A DNA stretch of 14,906 nucleotides from Actinomycetota bacterium. Its GTDB lineage: Bacteria > Actinomycetota > Acidimicrobiia > Spongiisociales > UBA5794. The stretch is from NCBI GenBank assembly GCA_003648875.1, contig QMQC01000011.1:1-14906 (forward strand), read 5' to 3'. How positions within the stretch are numbered: position 1 is the stretch's first letter; each line of letters opens with the position of its first letter. The notes below the pieces were generated by a model. The model did not search any database and was not told the origin of the DNA. It was given only the letters and a program-made list of their open reading frames with translations. A program made the translations under genes and the position numbers. Positions 13,849 to 14,906 of this stretch are shown one piece after another.

Positions 13849-14906
13849 ATGATGCATCAAGATCAGGGGTCCGCGACCGGCAAGAAGAGCGCCGTCCTAG
13901 CGATCTTGTCCGCTGCCATGTTCATCTACGTCATCGACACGACGATCATGAACGTCTCGATCTCTGCGCTCGTCGAGGATCTGGGCACCACGGTGGGGCA
14001 GGTGCAAGCTGCCATCACGCTCTACACGCTCACGATGGCCGCGTTCATGCTGACCGGTGGGAAGCTTGGAGACATATGGGGATCGAAGCGGGCGTTCCGC
14101 ATCGGGCTCGTGATCTATGGCATCGGTACAGCCATTACCGCTCTTGCACCGACGATCGGGTTCGTCATTCTGGGATGGTCCATCCTCGAGGGGCTCGGGT
14201 CCGCCCTCATCGTGCCAGCGATCAATACGCTCGTTCGGGCGAACTTCACAGGAACCAAACGAGCATCGGCGTACGGCACCCTGTTCGGTGTTGCTGCTGC
14301 CGGAGCGGCCTTCGGTCCGCTCATCGGTGGGTGGCTGACGGCGAATCTCAGCTGGCGATATGCCTTTGCGGGCGAGGCAGTCATCGTGGTGGTCGTTCTT
14401 CTGACGTCCGGATTGCTCATCGACGCACCAGCCGTCATTCCGAAGCCGAAACTCGATCTGGTCGGTGTGGTCCTCTCGGCTGTCGGCCTTGGTCTATTTG
14501 TGTTCGGTGTCCTGCAGACGGGTTCGTACGGGTGGAGCGATCCGGTTGTGGTATCGCTCATCCTGGGTGGCCTCGTCGTCCTCGGCGCCTTTGTGTGGTG
14601 GGTGAGGCGACAGGAAGCACTTGGTGCTCCAGCACTTCTCCATCCGTCCATCTTCAGGCACAAGGCAATCAGCGCAGGCCTCCCGATTCTGTCCACTCAG
14701 ACCTTTGCACAAGCGGGACTCTTGTTCCTGATACCTCTCTTCACGCAGTCGGTACTCGGCTTCGATGCCTTCCAGACAGGTCTTACGCTGCTTCCGCTCT
14801 CGGTCGGCGTGCTGCTGACGTCGACGCTGACGCCTCCACTTGGGCGGAAGATCTACCCGAAGTACATCGTCCAGACAGGGCTCGTTCTGCTGTTCATCGG
14901 TGGATA
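13849..14906 (+). CDS. DHA2-type MFS transporter, N-terminal part (cut by window edge)
   Basis: Open to the window end: 352 full codons from the ATG at 13849. It is a proton-coupled multidrug or metabolite exporter of the 14-helix DHA2 type by style; substrate unknown. Visible marks are VIDTTIMNVSI in the first helix (28-38, the DHA2 form of motif D), motif A GGKLGDIWGSKRAF (70-83), and a motif C-like stretch GVAAAGAAFGPLIGGW (147-162) in helix 5. Further membrane helices follow, with the long central segment WVRRQEALGAPALLHPSIF typical of the family. The start is uncertain: in-frame ATGs lie at 13816, 13831, 13849 and 13852, and only 13816 has any Shine-Dalgarno (GAGGA, twelve bases away). 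It diverges from the hybrid kinase. Confidence 0.9.
   Translation, partial: MMHQDQGSATGKKSAVLAILSAAMFIYVIDTTIMNVSISALVEDLGTTVGQVQAAITLYTLTMAAFMLTGGKLGDIWGSKRAFRIGLVIYGIGTAITALAPTIGFVILGWSILEGLGSALIVPAINTLVRANFTGTKRASAYGTLFGVAAAGAAFGPLIGGWLTANLSWRYAFAGEAVIVVVVLLTSGLLIDAPAVIPKPKLDLVGVVLSAVGLGLFVFGVLQTGSYGWSDPVVVSLILGGLVVLGAFVWWVRRQEALGAPALLHPSIFRHKAISAGLPILSTQTFAQAGLLFLIPLFTQSVLGFDAFQTGLTLLPLSVGVLLTSTLTPPLGRKIYPKYIVQTGLVLLFIGG

Overview
The window looks like a piece of a moderately high-GC actinobacterial chromosome. Gene content (a RecQ without a winged-helix domain, an Rv2258c-like methyltransferase, DHA2 and EamA transporters, a MASE3-type hybrid kinase) and frequent GTG/TTG start options suggest Actinomycetota, perhaps Acidimicrobiia. 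That assignment is inference from protein style, not from a marker gene. Coding density is high: the longest gap is about 150 bp. No tRNA, rRNA, CRISPR array, IS element or phage gene was seen.

Layout. Bases 1-881 hold two minus-strand genes: the start of a membrane-anchored protein cut by the window edge, and a small secreted protein. recQ (990-2678, +) follows and converges on a 112-residue orphan. A class III nucleotide cyclase fused to a TolB-like domain and a TPR region (minus) is divergent from a propeller-type lipoprotein (+), which is followed by an EamA/DMT transporter. The transporter converges on a minus-strand run: selenoprotein (7245-8237), methyltransferase (8299-9384) and arsM (9472-10236). 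Beyond that lie a small membrane PH-like protein and a 962-residue hybrid histidine kinase (both minus). The right edge is a DHA2-type MFS transporter (+), divergent from the kinase and truncated by the window.

The main discovery is at 7245-8237. What ordinary gene calling splits into two ORFs (7533-8237 and 7245-7520) reads as one 330-residue protein if the in-frame TGA at 7535-7533 is selenocysteine. The join makes a U-x-x-C redox motif (VPVUPVCH) typical of the GrdB/PrdB-like selenoprotein family. A hairpin just downstream has an apical GGUCG loop at almost the same distance from UGA as the E. coli fdhF SECIS loop. The organism should therefore encode SelA, SelB, SelC and SelD elsewhere.

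How the genes may work together: arsM has a good promoter overlapped by three copies of an 11-bp box, as expected for ArsR-type control, though no arsR is in the window. The two genes after arsM on the same strand, with gaps of 87 and 61 bp, could form a three-gene unit joining arsenite methylation, a second methyltransferase and a selenoprotein. A second regulatory oddity is at the cyclase: the only strong ribosome binding site upstream opens a 9-codon ORF out of frame with the cyclase.
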